Positions 53,295-63,832 of a DNA stretch of 64,000 bases are shown one piece after another. Each line of letters starts with the position of its first letter. Positions within the stretch are counted from its first letter, which is position 1. A program made the translations under genes and the position numbers. The notes beneath the pieces were generated by a model. It was given only the letters and a program-made list of their open reading frames with translations, was not told the origin of the DNA and searched no databases. Source of the DNA: Hyphomicrobiales bacterium (lineage in GTDB: Bacteria; Pseudomonadota; Alphaproteobacteria; Rhizobiales; Rhizobiaceae); contig UEGR01000007.1 of the NCBI GenBank assembly GCA_900465685.1, positions 186,001 through 250,000 of the forward strand, in the 5' to 3' direction.

Positions 53295-53960
53295 TCAGTT
53301 CTGCTTGGGCGCGGCACCGCCCTGCTGTTGATCCTTCGGCGCCATGATGATCGACACGCGACCCTTGCTGTTCGCACCGCTCTTGCAGCTTTCGACATTG
53401 GCGCGGCCAGTATCGAGATGCGCCGTCAGCTTGCAGCCGGTGACGACATTGTCACCGTCGGTCAGAACGACCTTCGAGCCTTCGAGAATCATGATCTGAT
53501 TCTTCGCGTCGTAACGGCCGGTATCGCCCGTTGCGACCTGCGTGCCGGACTTCAGGTAAACCTTGCCGGAAATGTCGATGTGATCGATGCTCGACGAATC
53601 GAGACCACCAACACCCGCACTTGCCGGTTCTTTCGGGGCTTCGCCCTTATCGTCTTTGGCAGCCTTGTTGTAATAGACGGTCATCAGACCTGCCTTCAGC
53701 AGGGCATCGCCCTGCGCAACGGAAACATTGCCGGTGAAAACCGCAACGCCTTCCTTGTCGCGCATTTCCAGCTTGTCGGCGTCGATCTTGACCGGTGCCT
53801 TGCTGTTGGAAAGCTTGAGCCCGTTCACTGCGCCGCCTGCGGCTTCCTGCGCCGAAGCGGCAAAAGGAGCGGCAACGATGCCAAGCGCCAGAACTGCGAA
53901 TCCTGCCCGCATCGTGCGAGCCATAGTGCCCTTGATCATCTTGCCCGTCTCACGTTCCAT
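53295..53960 (-). CDS. lptA: Lipopolysaccharide transport periplasmic protein
   Basis: 221 residues. A signal peptide ending near AAPFAASA is followed by the OstA/LptA beta-jellyroll (PVKIDADKLEMRDKEGVAVFTGNV, LTDGDNVVTGCKLTAHL). LptA bridges the periplasm and carries LPS to LptDE. Internal methionines at 53939 and 53924 are alternative starts that would shorten the n-region. Confidence 0.9.
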   Translation of the reverse strand: MERETGKMIKGTMARTMRAGFAVLALGIVAAPFAASAQEAAGGAVNGLKLSNSKAPVKIDADKLEMRDKEGVAVFTGNVSVAQGDALLKAGLMTVYYNKAAKDDKGEAPKEPASAGVGGLDSSSIDHIDISGKVYLKSGTQVATGDTGRYDAKNQIMILEGSKVVLTDGDNVVTGCKLTAHLDTGRANVESCKSGANSKGRVSIIMAPKDQQQGGAAPKQN

Positions 53961-54139
53961 AAATCTTCAGTCCCCCGAATGCAGGCGCTTAAGCTTTGAA
54001 CAACCTGCGTCCAGATGCAACATTAAGCACTTTGCCGCCAAATGGGAACATTAGGCTTCACAAAATGCGTACAAAAACAAATCCGCGCCATACCAAAAAG
54101 TACGGTTGAACGCTTGATATGCCCTTATCCAGCGCCCGG

Positions 54140-54853
54140 TCAGGGCGCCTTGTTTCCCGAAATCACGCTGCCGTCAACGGTCATCTGAACGCGGTTCTCA
54201 AAAATCAGAACCTTGCCATTGTCCTTGACCTGCATGCTGTCGGCCAGAATATGCGTATTTCCGTTGCGAATATCGACCGGCTTGTCGGTTGTGATCTGTC
54301 CGCTCTTCAGATTGACATCCGCCGAGTGCATCACAGCACGCAAACCTTCATTCGTGGTTACGATAAAGTCCTTATCAAGTTGCAAACGACCATTCGCATT
54401 ATCGTAAATGCCGGATGCAGCCTCGACTTTGGCCACGCCCCGGTCGCCCACCGGCAATTCGGCCTGAATACCTTCAAGCGTGATGACACCGCTATTATTA
54501 GCTTCCTGCGTCGCTCTGGAAGCCGTCATCGAATAAGGCTTGTTGTCCTTATTATAGCCGTTCAAATGCGGGCTCGACATGACGAGCTTGCCATTTTCGC
54601 CGCCCGTATTCATCTCGACCTTGATCGGCGTGGCGGGCGTGGCGAGAAACGTATACCAGGAGAAAACGGCTGCAAGCGCGATGGCGGCAACCGGCAGGGC
54701 GGTTTTCAGCACTCGCACGCGAACCGAATGGCGCTGCGCAGCATGAAAAAGCGACTCGGCTTTCTGGGACGCACCAAAACGCACGCCGCCCTTGCCGCGC
54801 CCGGAAGGGGCTGCGGTCTGCGCAACAGGGCTGTTAGTGGTGTCGGTAGTCAT
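54140..54853 (-). CDS. lptC: LPS export protein LptC
   Basis: 237 residues from the ATG at 54853, with AAGGA 4 bases upstream. A cytoplasmic N-terminus is followed by one membrane anchor (VLKTALPVAAIALAAVFSWY) and a periplasmic beta-domain with the family pattern MSSPHLNGYNKDNKPYSMTA. It links LptBFG to LptA. It is the first gene of lptC-lptA-lptB-rpoN. Confidence 0.9.
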   Translation of the reverse strand: MTTDTTNSPVAQTAAPSGRGKGGVRFGASQKAESLFHAAQRHSVRVRVLKTALPVAAIALAAVFSWYTFLATPATPIKVEMNTGGENGKLVMSSPHLNGYNKDNKPYSMTASRATQEANNSGVITLEGIQAELPVGDRGVAKVEAASGIYDNANGRLQLDKDFIVTTNEGLRAVMHSADVNLKSGQITTDKPVDIRNGNTHILADSMQVKDNGKVLIFENRVQMTVDGSVISGNKAP

Positions 54854-55375
54854 GACGTCCTTCAGATAATCCACTGTAGTCAATTCAAGAATTTCCAGTC
54901 AAAGATCAGAATGCGCTCGATGTAGAGGCTCACTACCTGCAATCAATAGGCGCTCTTTCACTTCAATATGGTTTATTTGGGATAATTTGCGCGGATGCTC
55001 AATAGCGTGATGGCGGCGCAAAATATCGCACCTGTCCAAAAAACATAGACAAGCCTTGCTATCTCATTGATAATTCATCGCAATCAGCACAGCCACCAAT
55101 TAGGTAGAATGCTAATCAACTCTTTGATACCACAAAAAGGCCCTGCGTTACAGCGCGACACGCGCATGCGTAACTTGCAATTGAACACCTTGTTTCTGGT
55201 TAGAGACAGAATCTCGCACACGAATGTCATGACAATGCAGTTGTGCAGCACTATCTCTTTGAAATGCGTAACAAGATTGAAGCGTCTTGCCGCCTGACTT
55301 AATTGAAGGCACAAAGATCGACATGGATTTTCATGACCGCCCATCGAGGCTGGTCGCATTTATAAAGACGAATGG
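54854..55375. other. Divergent promoter region lptC/sppA, no gene seen
   Basis: 520 AT-richer bases with no credible ORF on either strand. It must hold the promoters of the lpt operon and of sppA; I could not pick either with confidence. Confidence 0.4.
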
Positions 55376-56356
55376 ATGGACAGAATGGCCCAGGACGCCG
55401 AAGCACTGATCGAAAGACGAAAGCTGCGCCGCAAGCTGACCGTTTGGCGCGTGGCATTTCTGCTTCTGCTCGCCCTTCTTGTCGTCGGGTTCGCCTCATG
55501 GTCGATGCGCGGCACGAATTTCTCCCAGCCGCACATCGCCAAGGTGCGCATCGAAGGCACCATCTTCGAGAATGAGGAGCTTCTGAAGCGCCTCGACAGG
55601 ATTGCCAAGAACGATGCGGTCAAGGGCGTGATTCTGGTTCTCGATTCGCCCGGTGGCACCACCGTCGGCGGCGAAGCCATTTATGAAGCCGTCCGTAAAA
55701 TCGCCGAAAAGAAGCCAGTCGTCACGCAGGTCGGCACGCTGGCGGCGTCTGCCGGTTATATGATCGCCAGCGCTTCCGACCATATCGTGGCGCGGCAGAC
55801 ATCCATCGTCGGCTCCATCGGCGTGCTGTTCCAGTATCCCGACCTTTCCAAGCTTCTCGATACGATCGGCGTGAAGGTCGAAACCATCAAGTCCGCGCCG
55901 CTGAAGGCGGAACCCAATTATTTCAGCCCGGCCAGCGAAGAAGCAAAAGGCATGATCCGCAATATGATCATGGATTCCTATGCATGGTTTGTGGACATTG
56001 TGGAAAAGCGCCGCTCCTTCACGCATGAACAGGCGCTTGCATTGGCCAATGGAGCGGTTTTCACAGGCCGTCAGGCGCTGGAAAAGAAACTCATCGACGG
56101 GCTTGGCGGCGAAGACGAAGCGGTTGCCTGGCTCGGCACCAAGGGCGTTTCCACCAAATTGCCTCGTCTTGAATGGAAGCCGGTCAACAGTGAAACAGGA
56201 TTTTCGCTGCGCGATCTCCTCATTCATGCCGGTGCGCGGCTCATCGGTGTGCCTCAGGAAGCCGATAGTATGCTCAAGGAGATAGCAAAGGATCGCATCT
56301 TTCTTGACGGACTTCTCTCGGTTTGGCACGTTGATGGAAAGCCAGACGTAAATTGA
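55376..56356 (+). CDS. sppA: Signal peptide peptidase SppA, short form
   Basis: 326 residues. An N-terminal membrane anchor (VAFLLLLALLVVGFASW) is followed by a single S49 peptidase domain: ILVLDSPGGTTVGGEAIYEA, the catalytic serine in TLAASAGYMIASA, and the lysine of the Ser-Lys dyad in SAPLKAEPNYF. It degrades cleaved signal peptides in the membrane. Upstream of ihfB, the usual order in alphaproteobacteria. Confidence 0.92.
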   Translation: MDRMAQDAEALIERRKLRRKLTVWRVAFLLLLALLVVGFASWSMRGTNFSQPHIAKVRIEGTIFENEELLKRLDRIAKNDAVKGVILVLDSPGGTTVGGEAIYEAVRKIAEKKPVVTQVGTLAASAGYMIASASDHIVARQTSIVGSIGVLFQYPDLSKLLDTIGVKVETIKSAPLKAEPNYFSPASEEAKGMIRNMIMDSYAWFVDIVEKRRSFTHEQALALANGAVFTGRQALEKKLIDGLGGEDEAVAWLGTKGVSTKLPRLEWKPVNSETGFSLRDLLIHAGARLIGVPQEADSMLKEIAKDRIFLDGLLSVWHVDGKPDVN

Positions 56357-56430
56357 CGTAAATTCAGCGACCTAACAATGTCTGGCGTCAGGCCTGACAG
56401 TACAAGAACAGGAAACAGGGGTTTAAAGCC

Positions 56431-56715
56431 GTGATCAAATCGGAACTCGTTCAGATTATCGCCAGCCGCAATCCGCATCTCTTTCAGCGCGATGTCGAAA
56501 ACATCGTCGGCGCGGTTTTCGACGAGATCACCAATGCCCTCGCGGACGGTAACCGCGTCGAGCTGCGTGGCTTTGGCGCTTTCTCGGTCAAGAACCGTCC
56601 GGCCCGCAGCGGCCGCAACCCACGCACCGGCGAAACGGTGGACGTGGAAGAAAAGTGGGTTCCCTTCTTCAAGACCGGCAAGGAACTGCGCGACCGTCTC
56701 AACGGCGCCGTCTGA
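56431..56715 (+). CDS. ihfB: Integration host factor subunit beta
   Basis: 94 residues starting with GTG. The HU/IHF fold is complete: [42 protein letters not shown] with the DNA-intercalating proline, and [12 protein letters not shown]. It bends DNA as a heterodimer with IhfA. Confidence 0.95.
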   Translation: MIKSELVQIIASRNPHLFQRDVENIVGAVFDEITNALADGNRVELRGFGAFSVKNRPARSGRNPRTGETVDVEEKWVPFFKTGKELRDRLNGAV

Positions 56716-56724
56716 TAGAAGATC

Positions 56725-57048
56725 ATGGTGGCAAAACGTATCGTCGCAATCGTCATTCTGGTCCCGCTCGCGGTCATTCTGATCGCGCTGTCGGTTGCCA
56801 ATCGTGCCACCACGATTCTGACGGTCGATCCGTTCAATCCGGGTAATCCAGCGCTGTCCTACAGCGCGCCACTGTTCATCTGGCTGTTTGGCGCGTTGCT
56901 GATCGGCGTGGTGATCGGTTCGCTGGTCACCTGGCTAACGCAGGGCAAGCATCGCCGCAGAGCGCGTGATCGCAAGCTGGAAGCGACCCGTCTTCTCGAA
57001 CGCGCCGAAGCCGCCGAAAGGCGCAACACATCGGTCGCGAACTCCTGA
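56725..57048 (+). CDS. LapA domain (DUF1049) membrane protein
   Basis: 107 residues with two membrane segments (IVAIVILVPLAVILIALSVAN and FIWLFGALLIGVVIGSLVTWL) and a short basic cytoplasmic tail. It resembles E. coli LapA, which assists LPS assembly control with LapB. It follows ihfB after 9 bases, an order also seen in enterobacteria. Confidence 0.82.
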   Translation: MVAKRIVAIVILVPLAVILIALSVANRATTILTVDPFNPGNPALSYSAPLFIWLFGALLIGVVIGSLVTWLTQGKHRRRARDRKLEATRLLERAEAAERRNTSVANS

Positions 57049-57196
57049 AACGCCCGCTTTTCTCAGGCCCGGAAGCAGAACTTCCGGGTTTTACGGCCTT
57101 GAAAAGGCCTGCGCACGCGAAAGAACGTCGTTTCCCCCTTCCACACCGGCCTTGTTTATCCTACCTAGACCGCAATCATTGTGATTGGAGTTTCGG

Positions 57197-58345
57197 GTGA
57201 AAGCGCCAAAGGGAAAAGGCAAAAAGCCGTCGGGCGGCAAACAGGATCGCGGTTTCGAACGCGCGAAGCATGATGCGCCGCGTCATGAGAACAAGTTCGA
57301 TTCTGCCAATCCGGGTAAAGGTTCGGCTTTCAAGAAGCCGCGCCCGCAATTTGCCAAGGCCGCACCCAAGCCCGTAGCCACTGAAGAACGCGAACGGGTT
57401 GTCGCGCCGCTGCGCGAAATCAAGCCCTATACCGGCCCTCGCCCGGGCGAAAAATTGCCGGTCATCCTCGAAACCGAACCATCCGCCGATTATGCGCTGC
57501 TCGACAGCGGCAACGGACTGAAGCTTGAGCAATACGGTCCTTACCGCATCGTTCGCCCGGAAGGTCAGGCGATCTGGCTGCCAAGCCTGCCGCAGAAGGA
57601 ATGGGATCAGGTCGACGCGGTCTTCACCGGCAATACGGATGAAGAAGGCATTGGACGCTGGGCGTTTCCCAAAGTGCCGCTCGGCGAAACATGGCCGATG
57701 CAGCATGACGGTATCTCCTTTCACGGTCGCTTCACCTCGTTCCGCCATGTCGGTGTGTTTCCAGAACAGGCCGCGCACTGGTCTTACATGGACGGCCTCA
57801 TTCGCGACGGGGTAAAATCCGGGCGTAGCGTGAAGGTGCTGAACCTGTTCGGCTATACGGGCGTTGCCTCGCTGGTTGCCGCCCGCGCCGGTGCGGAAGT
57901 CACCCATGTCGACGCCTCCAAGAAAGCCATTATCTGGGCGCGCGAAAATCAGGAAATGGCGGGACTGTCGGATAAGCCGATCCGCTGGATCTGCGAAGAC
58001 GCGATGAAATTCGTGGCGCGCGAAGAACGGCGCGGCAGTTTCTACGACATCATCCTGCTCGACCCGCCCGCTTACGGACGCGGCCCGAGCGGCGAAGTCT
58101 GGCAACTGTTCGAGCACCTGCCTGCAATGGTCGATACGTGCCGCTCGATCCTGACACCGAAGCCGCTTGCCGTGATCCTGACCGCCTATTCGATCCGCGC
58201 TTCCTTTTTCGCCATTCACGAACTGATGCGCGACCGGTTCATCGGCCTTGGCGGCACGGTCGAATCGGGCGAGCTTATCCTGCGTGAGCGTTCTGCTGGA
58301 CGCGCGCTTTCAACATCCATGTTCAGCCGCTGGGTAGCCAAATGA
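57197..58345 (+). CDS. Class I SAM-dependent methyltransferase (RlmI/RlmK-like)
   Basis: 382 residues from a GTG at 57197, with GGAG 6 bases upstream. A basic N-terminal tail is followed by the methyltransferase core: LNLFGYTGVASLVAARAG (SAM loop), VTHVDASKKAIIWARENQ and IILLDPPAYGRG, the NPPY-like motif of RNA m5C/m2G enzymes. The target is probably 23S rRNA, but this is inferred. It overlaps the next RNA methyltransferase gene by 4 bases. Confidence 0.85.
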   Translation: MKAPKGKGKKPSGGKQDRGFERAKHDAPRHENKFDSANPGKGSAFKKPRPQFAKAAPKPVATEERERVVAPLREIKPYTGPRPGEKLPVILETEPSADYALLDSGNGLKLEQYGPYRIVRPEGQAIWLPSLPQKEWDQVDAVFTGNTDEEGIGRWAFPKVPLGETWPMQHDGISFHGRFTSFRHVGVFPEQAAHWSYMDGLIRDGVKSGRSVKVLNLFGYTGVASLVAARAGAEVTHVDASKKAIIWARENQEMAGLSDKPIRWICEDAMKFVAREERRGSFYDIILLDPPAYGRGPSGEVWQLFEHLPAMVDTCRSILTPKPLAVILTAYSIRASFFAIHELMRDRFIGLGGTVESGELILRERSAGRALSTSMFSRWVAK

Positions 58346-59235
58346 GCCGTAACGACGATTTTTCCAGAAACAGCGGTTCGCGCGGTGATCATGCATCGGG
58401 ACACTCCAAAGTCGGGCAGGTGAAGGAAGTCACCAGCCTGACCAACCCGATCGTGAAGGATCTGCGCTCGCTGGCATTGAAGAAATTCCGTGACCAGCAA
58501 GGCGTATTTCTGGCCGAAGGGCTAAAGCTCGTCATCGACGCGCTGGAGCAGGACTGGCGCATCAAGACGCTGGTTTTCGCCAAGTCCGGCAAGGGCAACA
58601 AAATGGTCGAGCAGGTTGCCGCCCGCACCTTCGCCAAGGGCGGACTGGTGCTGGAAGTGACCGAAAAGGTGATCGCCGCGATCACCCGCCGCGATAATCC
58701 GCAGGTGGTGGTTGGTGTTTTCGAACAGCAATACCAGTCGCTGGCAAGCCTCAAGCCGAAGCATAACGACGTCTATATCGCGCTCGACCGCGTGCGCGAT
58801 CCGGGCAATCTCGGCACGGTCATCCGCACCGCCGATGCAGTTGGTGCGAAGGGCGTCATCCTGATCGGCGACACCACGGACCCCTATTCGCTCGAAACCG
58901 TGCGCGCCACCATGGGCTCGGTCTTTTCCGTACCGCTCTACAAGACGACGGAAAACGACTTCCTCAACTGGCGCAAGGGTTTTTCCGGTCTGATCGTCGG
59001 CACGCATCTGAAGGGCGCTGTCGATTACCGCACGATTCCCTATGCCAACAAGCCGGTCGTGCTGATGATGGGCAATGAGCAGCAGGGTCTGCCGGACAAT
59101 CTCGCCAATGCGTGTGACAAGCTTGCACGCATTCCGCAGGCGGGCCGCGCCGACTCGCTCAATCTGGCAATCGCCACCGGTGTCATGCTCTATGAAATCC
59201 GCCGTGAGGCGCTCACCCTGGACGCAAGGGGATAA
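58342..59235 (+). CDS. TrmH/SpoU family RNA 2'-O-methyltransferase
   Basis: 297 residues of the SPOUT (knotted) family. Motifs are [31 protein letters not shown] and [14 protein letters not shown], which form the trefoil knot. An N-terminal L30e-like substrate-binding part precedes ([13 protein letters not shown]). The modified nucleotide cannot be told from sequence. It overlaps lspA by one base. Confidence 0.9.
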   Translation: MSRNDDFSRNSGSRGDHASGHSKVGQVKEVTSLTNPIVKDLRSLALKKFRDQQGVFLAEGLKLVIDALEQDWRIKTLVFAKSGKGNKMVEQVAARTFAKGGLVLEVTEKVIAAITRRDNPQVVVGVFEQQYQSLASLKPKHNDVYIALDRVRDPGNLGTVIRTADAVGAKGVILIGDTTDPYSLETVRATMGSVFSVPLYKTTENDFLNWRKGFSGLIVGTHLKGAVDYRTIPYANKPVVLMMGNEQQGLPDNLANACDKLARIPQAGRADSLNLAIATGVMLYEIRREALTLDARG

Positions 59236-59720
59236 TGATGAAGCGTCACGCGGTTCTGTCTTCGCTTCTCGTCGTCATTCTCACGGTTCTGATTGATCAG
59301 GGCATCAAGCATCTGGTTGAAACCCGCATGGATTACGCCCAGCAGATCGACCTGCTGCCGTTTCTCGCACTGTTTCGCACGCATAATGAAGGCATCGCCT
59401 TCTCGATGCTCGCCGGGCTGCACGACTGGGGTCTGGTGGCGATTACCGCTGCGGTCATCGTCTTCGTGCTCTATCTCTGGTGGACCAATGCGCAGGACCG
59501 CGTCTTCGCCCGCTATGGTTTTGCACTGGTGATCGGCGGCGCGGTCGGCAATCTGATCGACCGCGTGATGCACGGCTATGTGGTGGATTATATCCTGTTC
59601 CACCTGCCGACATGGTCTTTCGCCGTCTTCAATTTAGCCGACACCTTTATCACCATCGGTGCTGCACTGATCATTCTGGAAGAATTTCTCGGCTGGCGGC
59701 GCGAACGCGCTGCCCGTTGA
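59235..59720 (+). CDS. lspA: Lipoprotein signal peptidase
   Basis: 161 residues, four membrane segments. The two catalytic aspartates are in [15 protein letters not shown] and [11 protein letters not shown]. It cleaves the signal peptide of diacylglyceryl-modified prolipoproteins. The start ATG overlaps the previous stop, with AAGGGGA just upstream. Confidence 0.94.
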   Translation: MMKRHAVLSSLLVVILTVLIDQGIKHLVETRMDYAQQIDLLPFLALFRTHNEGIAFSMLAGLHDWGLVAITAAVIVFVLYLWWTNAQDRVFARYGFALVIGGAVGNLIDRVMHGYVVDYILFHLPTWSFAVFNLADTFITIGAALIILEEFLGWRRERAAR

Positions 59721-59844
59721 TAAGCTAATATGACGCCCAATTTGTTGCCGGGCGTGGATAACTTGATCGTTATCGGGCTTTCGCATAACGTGAAGATCGT
59801 AATTTTAAAGCCATTTGAAGGGGATAAGCGGCACCTATCCGAAA

Positions 59845-59872
59845 TGACACATTGGTGACACGCTTCTGTCAT
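59845..59872 (+). promoter_or_regulatory. Pho-box-like repeat upstream of olsB
   Basis: TGACA at 59845 and 59856 (11-bp period), followed by CTGTCAT at 59866-59872. The first pair matches, in the same orientation, the triple TGACA repeat upstream of the phosphoglycerol-transferase-like gene at 6715. Confidence 0.4.
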
Positions 59873-60018
59873 CCTCACGTAGCACTCGCTCTCTAGTACC
59901 ACGGCAAGCTGCAGTTCATCTGCGCCGCCGTCCTACGAATGAGAAGGCCGATTTCACTGCTTAATCAGTGAGAAAAGGTTCAGGAATACGTGAATAGACA
60001 AATCAGGAGCGAATCATC

Positions 60019-60912
60019 ATGACAGTACTGCTTGGAATGGGCCAGCAAATCATTGATGATACGGTCATGTCAGGCTTAGAAGCACAACAGGCGCTATTCG
60101 CAACCGGTGATGACCCGATCGTTCTCGGACGTATCGGCTCGCTCGAAGTGCGACTTGCAAACTCCCGTGAAGCCATTGAAGCCGCGCAGGAACTTCGTTT
60201 CCGCGTGTTCTTCGAAGAAATGGGCGCGCGCAAGGAATCCATCGAGGCCGTGGAGCTTCGCGATGCCGACCGTTTCGACACGATCTGCGATCACCTTCTC
60301 GTTTATGATACCGCCCTGCCGGTCCCTGAACACAAGCAGATCGTCGGCACCTACCGGCTGATGCGCAGCGATCAGGCCGACAAGGCGCTCGGTTTCTATT
60401 CGGCGGATGAATATGACGTGCAGCGCTTAGCGCTGTCCCGCCCCAATCTCAACCTGCTCGAGCTTGGCCGCTCCTGCGTGAAGGCGGAATACCGTTCGAA
60501 GCGCACAGTCGAACTGCTGTGGCAGGGTGCATGGGCCTATTGCCGTCGCCATTCGATTGACGTGATGTTCGGCTGCGCCTCGTTCCATGGGCCGGTTCCT
60601 GCCGCCCACGCGCTTGGCCTGTCGTTCCTGCACCAGAACTGCCGCGCCACGCCGGACTGGGATGTGCGCGCACTGCCGCATCGCTATCAGCCAATGGACC
60701 TGATGCCGAAGGAAGCGATCAACAACAAGGTTGCGCTGTTCTCCATGCCACCGCTGGTCAAGGGTTATCTGCGCCTCGGCGCGATGATCGGCGACGGCGC
60801 GGTGATCGATGAAGCATTCGGCACGACCGATGTGTTCATCATTCTGCCGATCGAGCGCATCTCCAGCCGCTACATCACCTATTACGGCGCTGAAGCAAAC
60901 CGCTTCGTGTAG
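60019..60912 (+). CDS. olsB: L-ornithine N-alpha-acyltransferase (OlsB-type GNAT)
   Basis: 297 residues of the GNAT-like acyltransferase family that makes lyso-ornithine lipid from ornithine and 3-hydroxyacyl-ACP. Family segments include AAQELRFRVFFEEMGA, IVGTYRLMR, LELGRSCVKAEYRSKRTVELLWQG and FGCASFHG. Its product is the first intermediate of phosphorus-free ornithine lipids. No olsA gene is adjacent. A Pho-box-like repeat lies about 150 bases upstream, consistent with induction at low phosphate as known for rhizobial ols genes. Confidence 0.88.
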   Translation: MTVLLGMGQQIIDDTVMSGLEAQQALFATGDDPIVLGRIGSLEVRLANSREAIEAAQELRFRVFFEEMGARKESIEAVELRDADRFDTICDHLLVYDTALPVPEHKQIVGTYRLMRSDQADKALGFYSADEYDVQRLALSRPNLNLLELGRSCVKAEYRSKRTVELLWQGAWAYCRRHSIDVMFGCASFHGPVPAAHALGLSFLHQNCRATPDWDVRALPHRYQPMDLMPKEAINNKVALFSMPPLVKGYLRLGAMIGDGAVIDEAFGTTDVFIILPIERISSRYITYYGAEANRFV

Positions 60913-60922
60913 TCTGTAGATA

Positions 60923-60973
60923 TTCCCCTCGCCCTTCGAGACGGCCCTACGGGCCTCATCAGGATGAGGGGAA
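60923..60973. repeat. REP-like palindrome between olsB and mutS
   Basis: Outer arms TTCCCCTC/GAGGGGAA enclose GCCCTTCGAGACGGCCCTACGG, matching the CCTTCGAGAC...CAGGATGAGG repeat widely dispersed in alphaproteobacteria. It sits between two convergent genes and may end both transcripts. Confidence 0.75.
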
Positions 60974-60987
60974 ACCATTTAGAAATC

Positions 60988-63720
60988 TCACGCCTTTCCG
61001 GCCAGTTCCTTCAGCTTGTAGATCAGGTCGAGCGCTTCACGGGGCGTCAGTTCGTCAGGGCTGATGCCTGCCACAGCCTTTGCCAGTTCGCTGTCCTTTG
61101 CCGATGCCTGCGGCTTCGGCTTTTCCTGCTGTAGCACAACGGAAAACAGCGGCAGATCATCAATCAGCTTGTCGGCCTTGCCGGATGTTTCACCAGCTTC
61201 AAGCTGGTGCAGCACATCGCGCGCACGGTTGACGACTGCTTCCGGCAGACCGGCCAGCCGCGCCACCTGCACACCATAGGACCGGTCGGCAGCGCCCTTG
61301 GCCACTTCATGCAGGAAGACGACATCATTGTCCCATTCCTTGACCCGCATGGTGACATTGGAAAGCCGCTCCAGCTTTTCCGACAGCGCCGTCATTTCGT
61401 GGAAATGCGTGGCAAATAAAGCGCGGCAGCGGTTCTTTTCATGCAGATATTCAACGGCAGCCCAGGCAATGGACAAGCCGTCGAACGTCGCGGTGCCACG
61501 ACCGATCTCGTCGAGAATGACCAGCGAACGCTCGCCAGCCTGATTGAGGATCGCCGCCGTCTCCACCATTTCGACCATAAAGGTCGAGCGCCCGCGCGCC
61601 AGATCGTCAGAAGCGCCAACGCGGCTGAACAACCGGTCCACCACGCCGATCTGTGCCGCACCCGCAGGCACGAATGAGCCCATCTGGGCGAGGATCGCAA
61701 TCAGCGCGTTCTGGCGCAGGAAGGTCGACTTACCGCCCATATTCGGGCCGGTCAGCAGCCAGATTGCGCCATTGCCGCCGTCCTTTTGCGGTGAAAGATC
61801 GCAATCATTGGCGACGAAGGGATTGGCTGCCTGACGGCGCAGCGCCTGTTCCACCACCGGATGACGACCGGCCACAATATTGAAGGACAGGCTGTCATCG
61901 ACCAGTGGGCGGCAATAGCCCTGCTCGTCCGCAAGCACGGCAAGCGCTGCCGAAACATCGAATACCGAAAGGGCGGCTGCGGCTGCGCGAATGCTGTCGG
62001 CATGGGAAACGGCTTCAGCCGTCAGCTCTTCGAAGATCGCCAGTTCAATCGACAGAGCACGGTCGGCGGCATTGGCGATCTTGCTTTCAAGCGCGGCGAG
62101 TTCCGTGGTCGTGAAGCGCATGGCATTGGCCATGGTCTGGCGATGGATGAAGCGGCCCTTGGCGGCATCCGTATCGGTCATCGCGCCGGAATTATTTGCC
62201 GTCACTTCGATGAAATAGCCAAGCACATTGTTATGCTTGATCTTCAGCGACTTGATACCGGTTTCCTCGATATAGTCGGCCTGCAAGCCAGCGATCACAC
62301 GGCGGGACTGGTCGCGCAAGGCGCGCATTTCGTCGAGTTCCGTATTGTAGCCCTCGCGCACGAAACCGCCGTCACGCTTCAATAGCGGCAGCTCGTCGGC
62401 CAGCGCCCGGTCGACATGCGCCGCGAAAGCCGCAGGCATGGCTTCAAGCGCATCCCGCGCCGCGCCCAACTCTTCCGGCAGAAGCGAACCTTCCAGCAAA
62501 GAGGCCAGCGTGCCCGCCGCCTCAAAGCCGCGCTGCAAAGCACCCAGATCACGCGGACCGCCACGCCCCACCGCCAGGCGCGACAGCGCGCGCGGCATAT
62601 CCGGCACACCTTTCAGCTCGCGTCGCAGCGCATCGCAAAGCGACTGCTCGCTGAGAAAGAACGACACGGAATCAAGCCGCATCGCAATTGCCTTGGGATC
62701 GGTTAGCGGCGCGGTCAAGCGCTCGGCCAGAAGCCGCGCGCCACCCCCGGTGACAGTGCGGTCCACCGCCTTGAGCAAGCCGCCATCGCGGTTGCCCGAC
62801 ATGGTGCGAACCAGTTCCAGACTGGCGCGCGTTGCCGGATCGATGAAGATCGTACCGCCTTCATGCTCGCGCTCCGGCCGCATCAGCGGCGGGCGTTCGG
62901 CAATCTGCGTCTTTTCGATATAGGCGATGGCGCCGGAAATGGCCGACAATTCCGAGCGGCTGAACTGGCCGAAACCGTCCAATGTCGCCACATCGTAATA
63001 ACGCTGGATACGCGTCTGCGCAGCAGCGCTATCGAACAGGGTTGCGGGCTGCGGCGACACTGCCTTGCCGATCAGATCGAAAGACGGGCGCAGTTCAGGA
63101 TCGTGAAACGCCGTATCGGCCACCACCAGCTCGCGCGGATCAACGCGCATGATATCGGCAAAAAGCCGTTCTTCTGTCGTTTCAGCAACGCGGAATGTGC
63201 CCGTCGAAATGTCGATCCAGGCCAGTGCCAGCGCCCCGTCTCCCTTGGTGCGACCAAGCGCCATCAGGAAATTGGCCTCAGAGGGATCGAGCAGCTTTTC
63301 CTCGGTCAGCGTGCCGGGTGTAACCAGACGGATGACGTCGCGGCGCACCACGGATTTCGAACCGCGCTTCTTTGCTTCCGCCGGATCTTCGACCTGTTCG
63401 CAGACGGCGACGCGATAGCCCTTGGAGATGAGCTTTTGCAGATAATCATCGGCGGCATGGACCGGGACACCGCACATGGGAATGTCTTCACCCAGATGTT
63501 TGCCGCGCTTGGTGAGTGTGATGCCGAGCGCGGCGGATGCCTCCACAGCATCGTCGAAGAACAGTTCGTAGAAATCGCCCATGCGATAGAACAGGAGCGA
63601 ATCAACATTCGCCGCCTTGATCTCGATATACTGCTCCATCATGGGTGTGAGGCGAACAACCGTTTCCTGCGCGGTATTTTCTTCCGCTTCCGGCTTATCG
63701 TTTTCGCCCCGCACGTCCAT
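60988..63720 (-). CDS. mutS: DNA mismatch repair protein MutS
   Basis: 910 residues from the ATG at 63720. Mismatch-binding motif [11 protein letters not shown] near the N-terminus, the connector, lever and clamp domains, and the ATPase with Walker [15 protein letters not shown], Walker [17 protein letters not shown] and [11 protein letters not shown]. The frame continues upstream to 63759, but that part falls in a family A repeat, so the later ATG is preferred. Confidence 0.96.
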   Translation of the reverse strand: MDVRGENDKPEAEENTAQETVVRLTPMMEQYIEIKAANVDSLLFYRMGDFYELFFDDAVEASAALGITLTKRGKHLGEDIPMCGVPVHAADDYLQKLISKGYRVAVCEQVEDPAEAKKRGSKSVVRRDVIRLVTPGTLTEEKLLDPSEANFLMALGRTKGDGALALAWIDISTGTFRVAETTEERLFADIMRVDPRELVVADTAFHDPELRPSFDLIGKAVSPQPATLFDSAAAQTRIQRYYDVATLDGFGQFSRSELSAISGAIAYIEKTQIAERPPLMRPEREHEGGTIFIDPATRASLELVRTMSGNRDGGLLKAVDRTVTGGGARLLAERLTAPLTDPKAIAMRLDSVSFFLSEQSLCDALRRELKGVPDMPRALSRLAVGRGGPRDLGALQRGFEAAGTLASLLEGSLLPEELGAARDALEAMPAAFAAHVDRALADELPLLKRDGGFVREGYNTELDEMRALRDQSRRVIAGLQADYIEETGIKSLKIKHNNVLGYFIEVTANNSGAMTDTDAAKGRFIHRQTMANAMRFTTTELAALESKIANAADRALSIELAIFEELTAEAVSHADSIRAAAAALSVFDVSAALAVLADEQGYCRPLVDDSLSFNIVAGRHPVVEQALRRQAANPFVANDCDLSPQKDGGNGAIWLLTGPNMGGKSTFLRQNALIAILAQMGSFVPAGAAQIGVVDRLFSRVGASDDLARGRSTFMVEMVETAAILNQAGERSLVILDEIGRGTATFDGLSIAWAAVEYLHEKNRCRALFATHFHEMTALSEKLERLSNVTMRVKEWDNDVVFLHEVAKGAADRSYGVQVARLAGLPEAVVNRARDVLHQLEAGETSGKADKLIDDLPLFSVVLQQEKPKPQASAKDSELAKAVAGISPDELTPREALDLIYKLKELAGKA

Positions 63721-63742
63721 GCCATAAAACCTTCTATTGTTA

Positions 63743-63790
63743 CGCATTATCCTACGCAAAGCCGCTTTGCACTTTTGCTGGAAATGCTTC
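63743..63790. repeat. Intergenic palindrome, family A copy upstream of mutS
   Basis: CGCATTATCCTACGCAAAGCC...CACTTTTGCTGGAAATGC, nearly identical to 17523-17572. Confidence 0.75.
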
Positions 63791-63832
63791 TTTTATTGCG
63801 CGTTTCACGCACTCAAAGTTACTTTATTTCTT

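Noticed and set aside
59733-59755. Hairpin ACGCCC/GGGCGT after lspA as a terminator
   Set aside because: Only 6 bp, long loop and no T-run; too weak to call.
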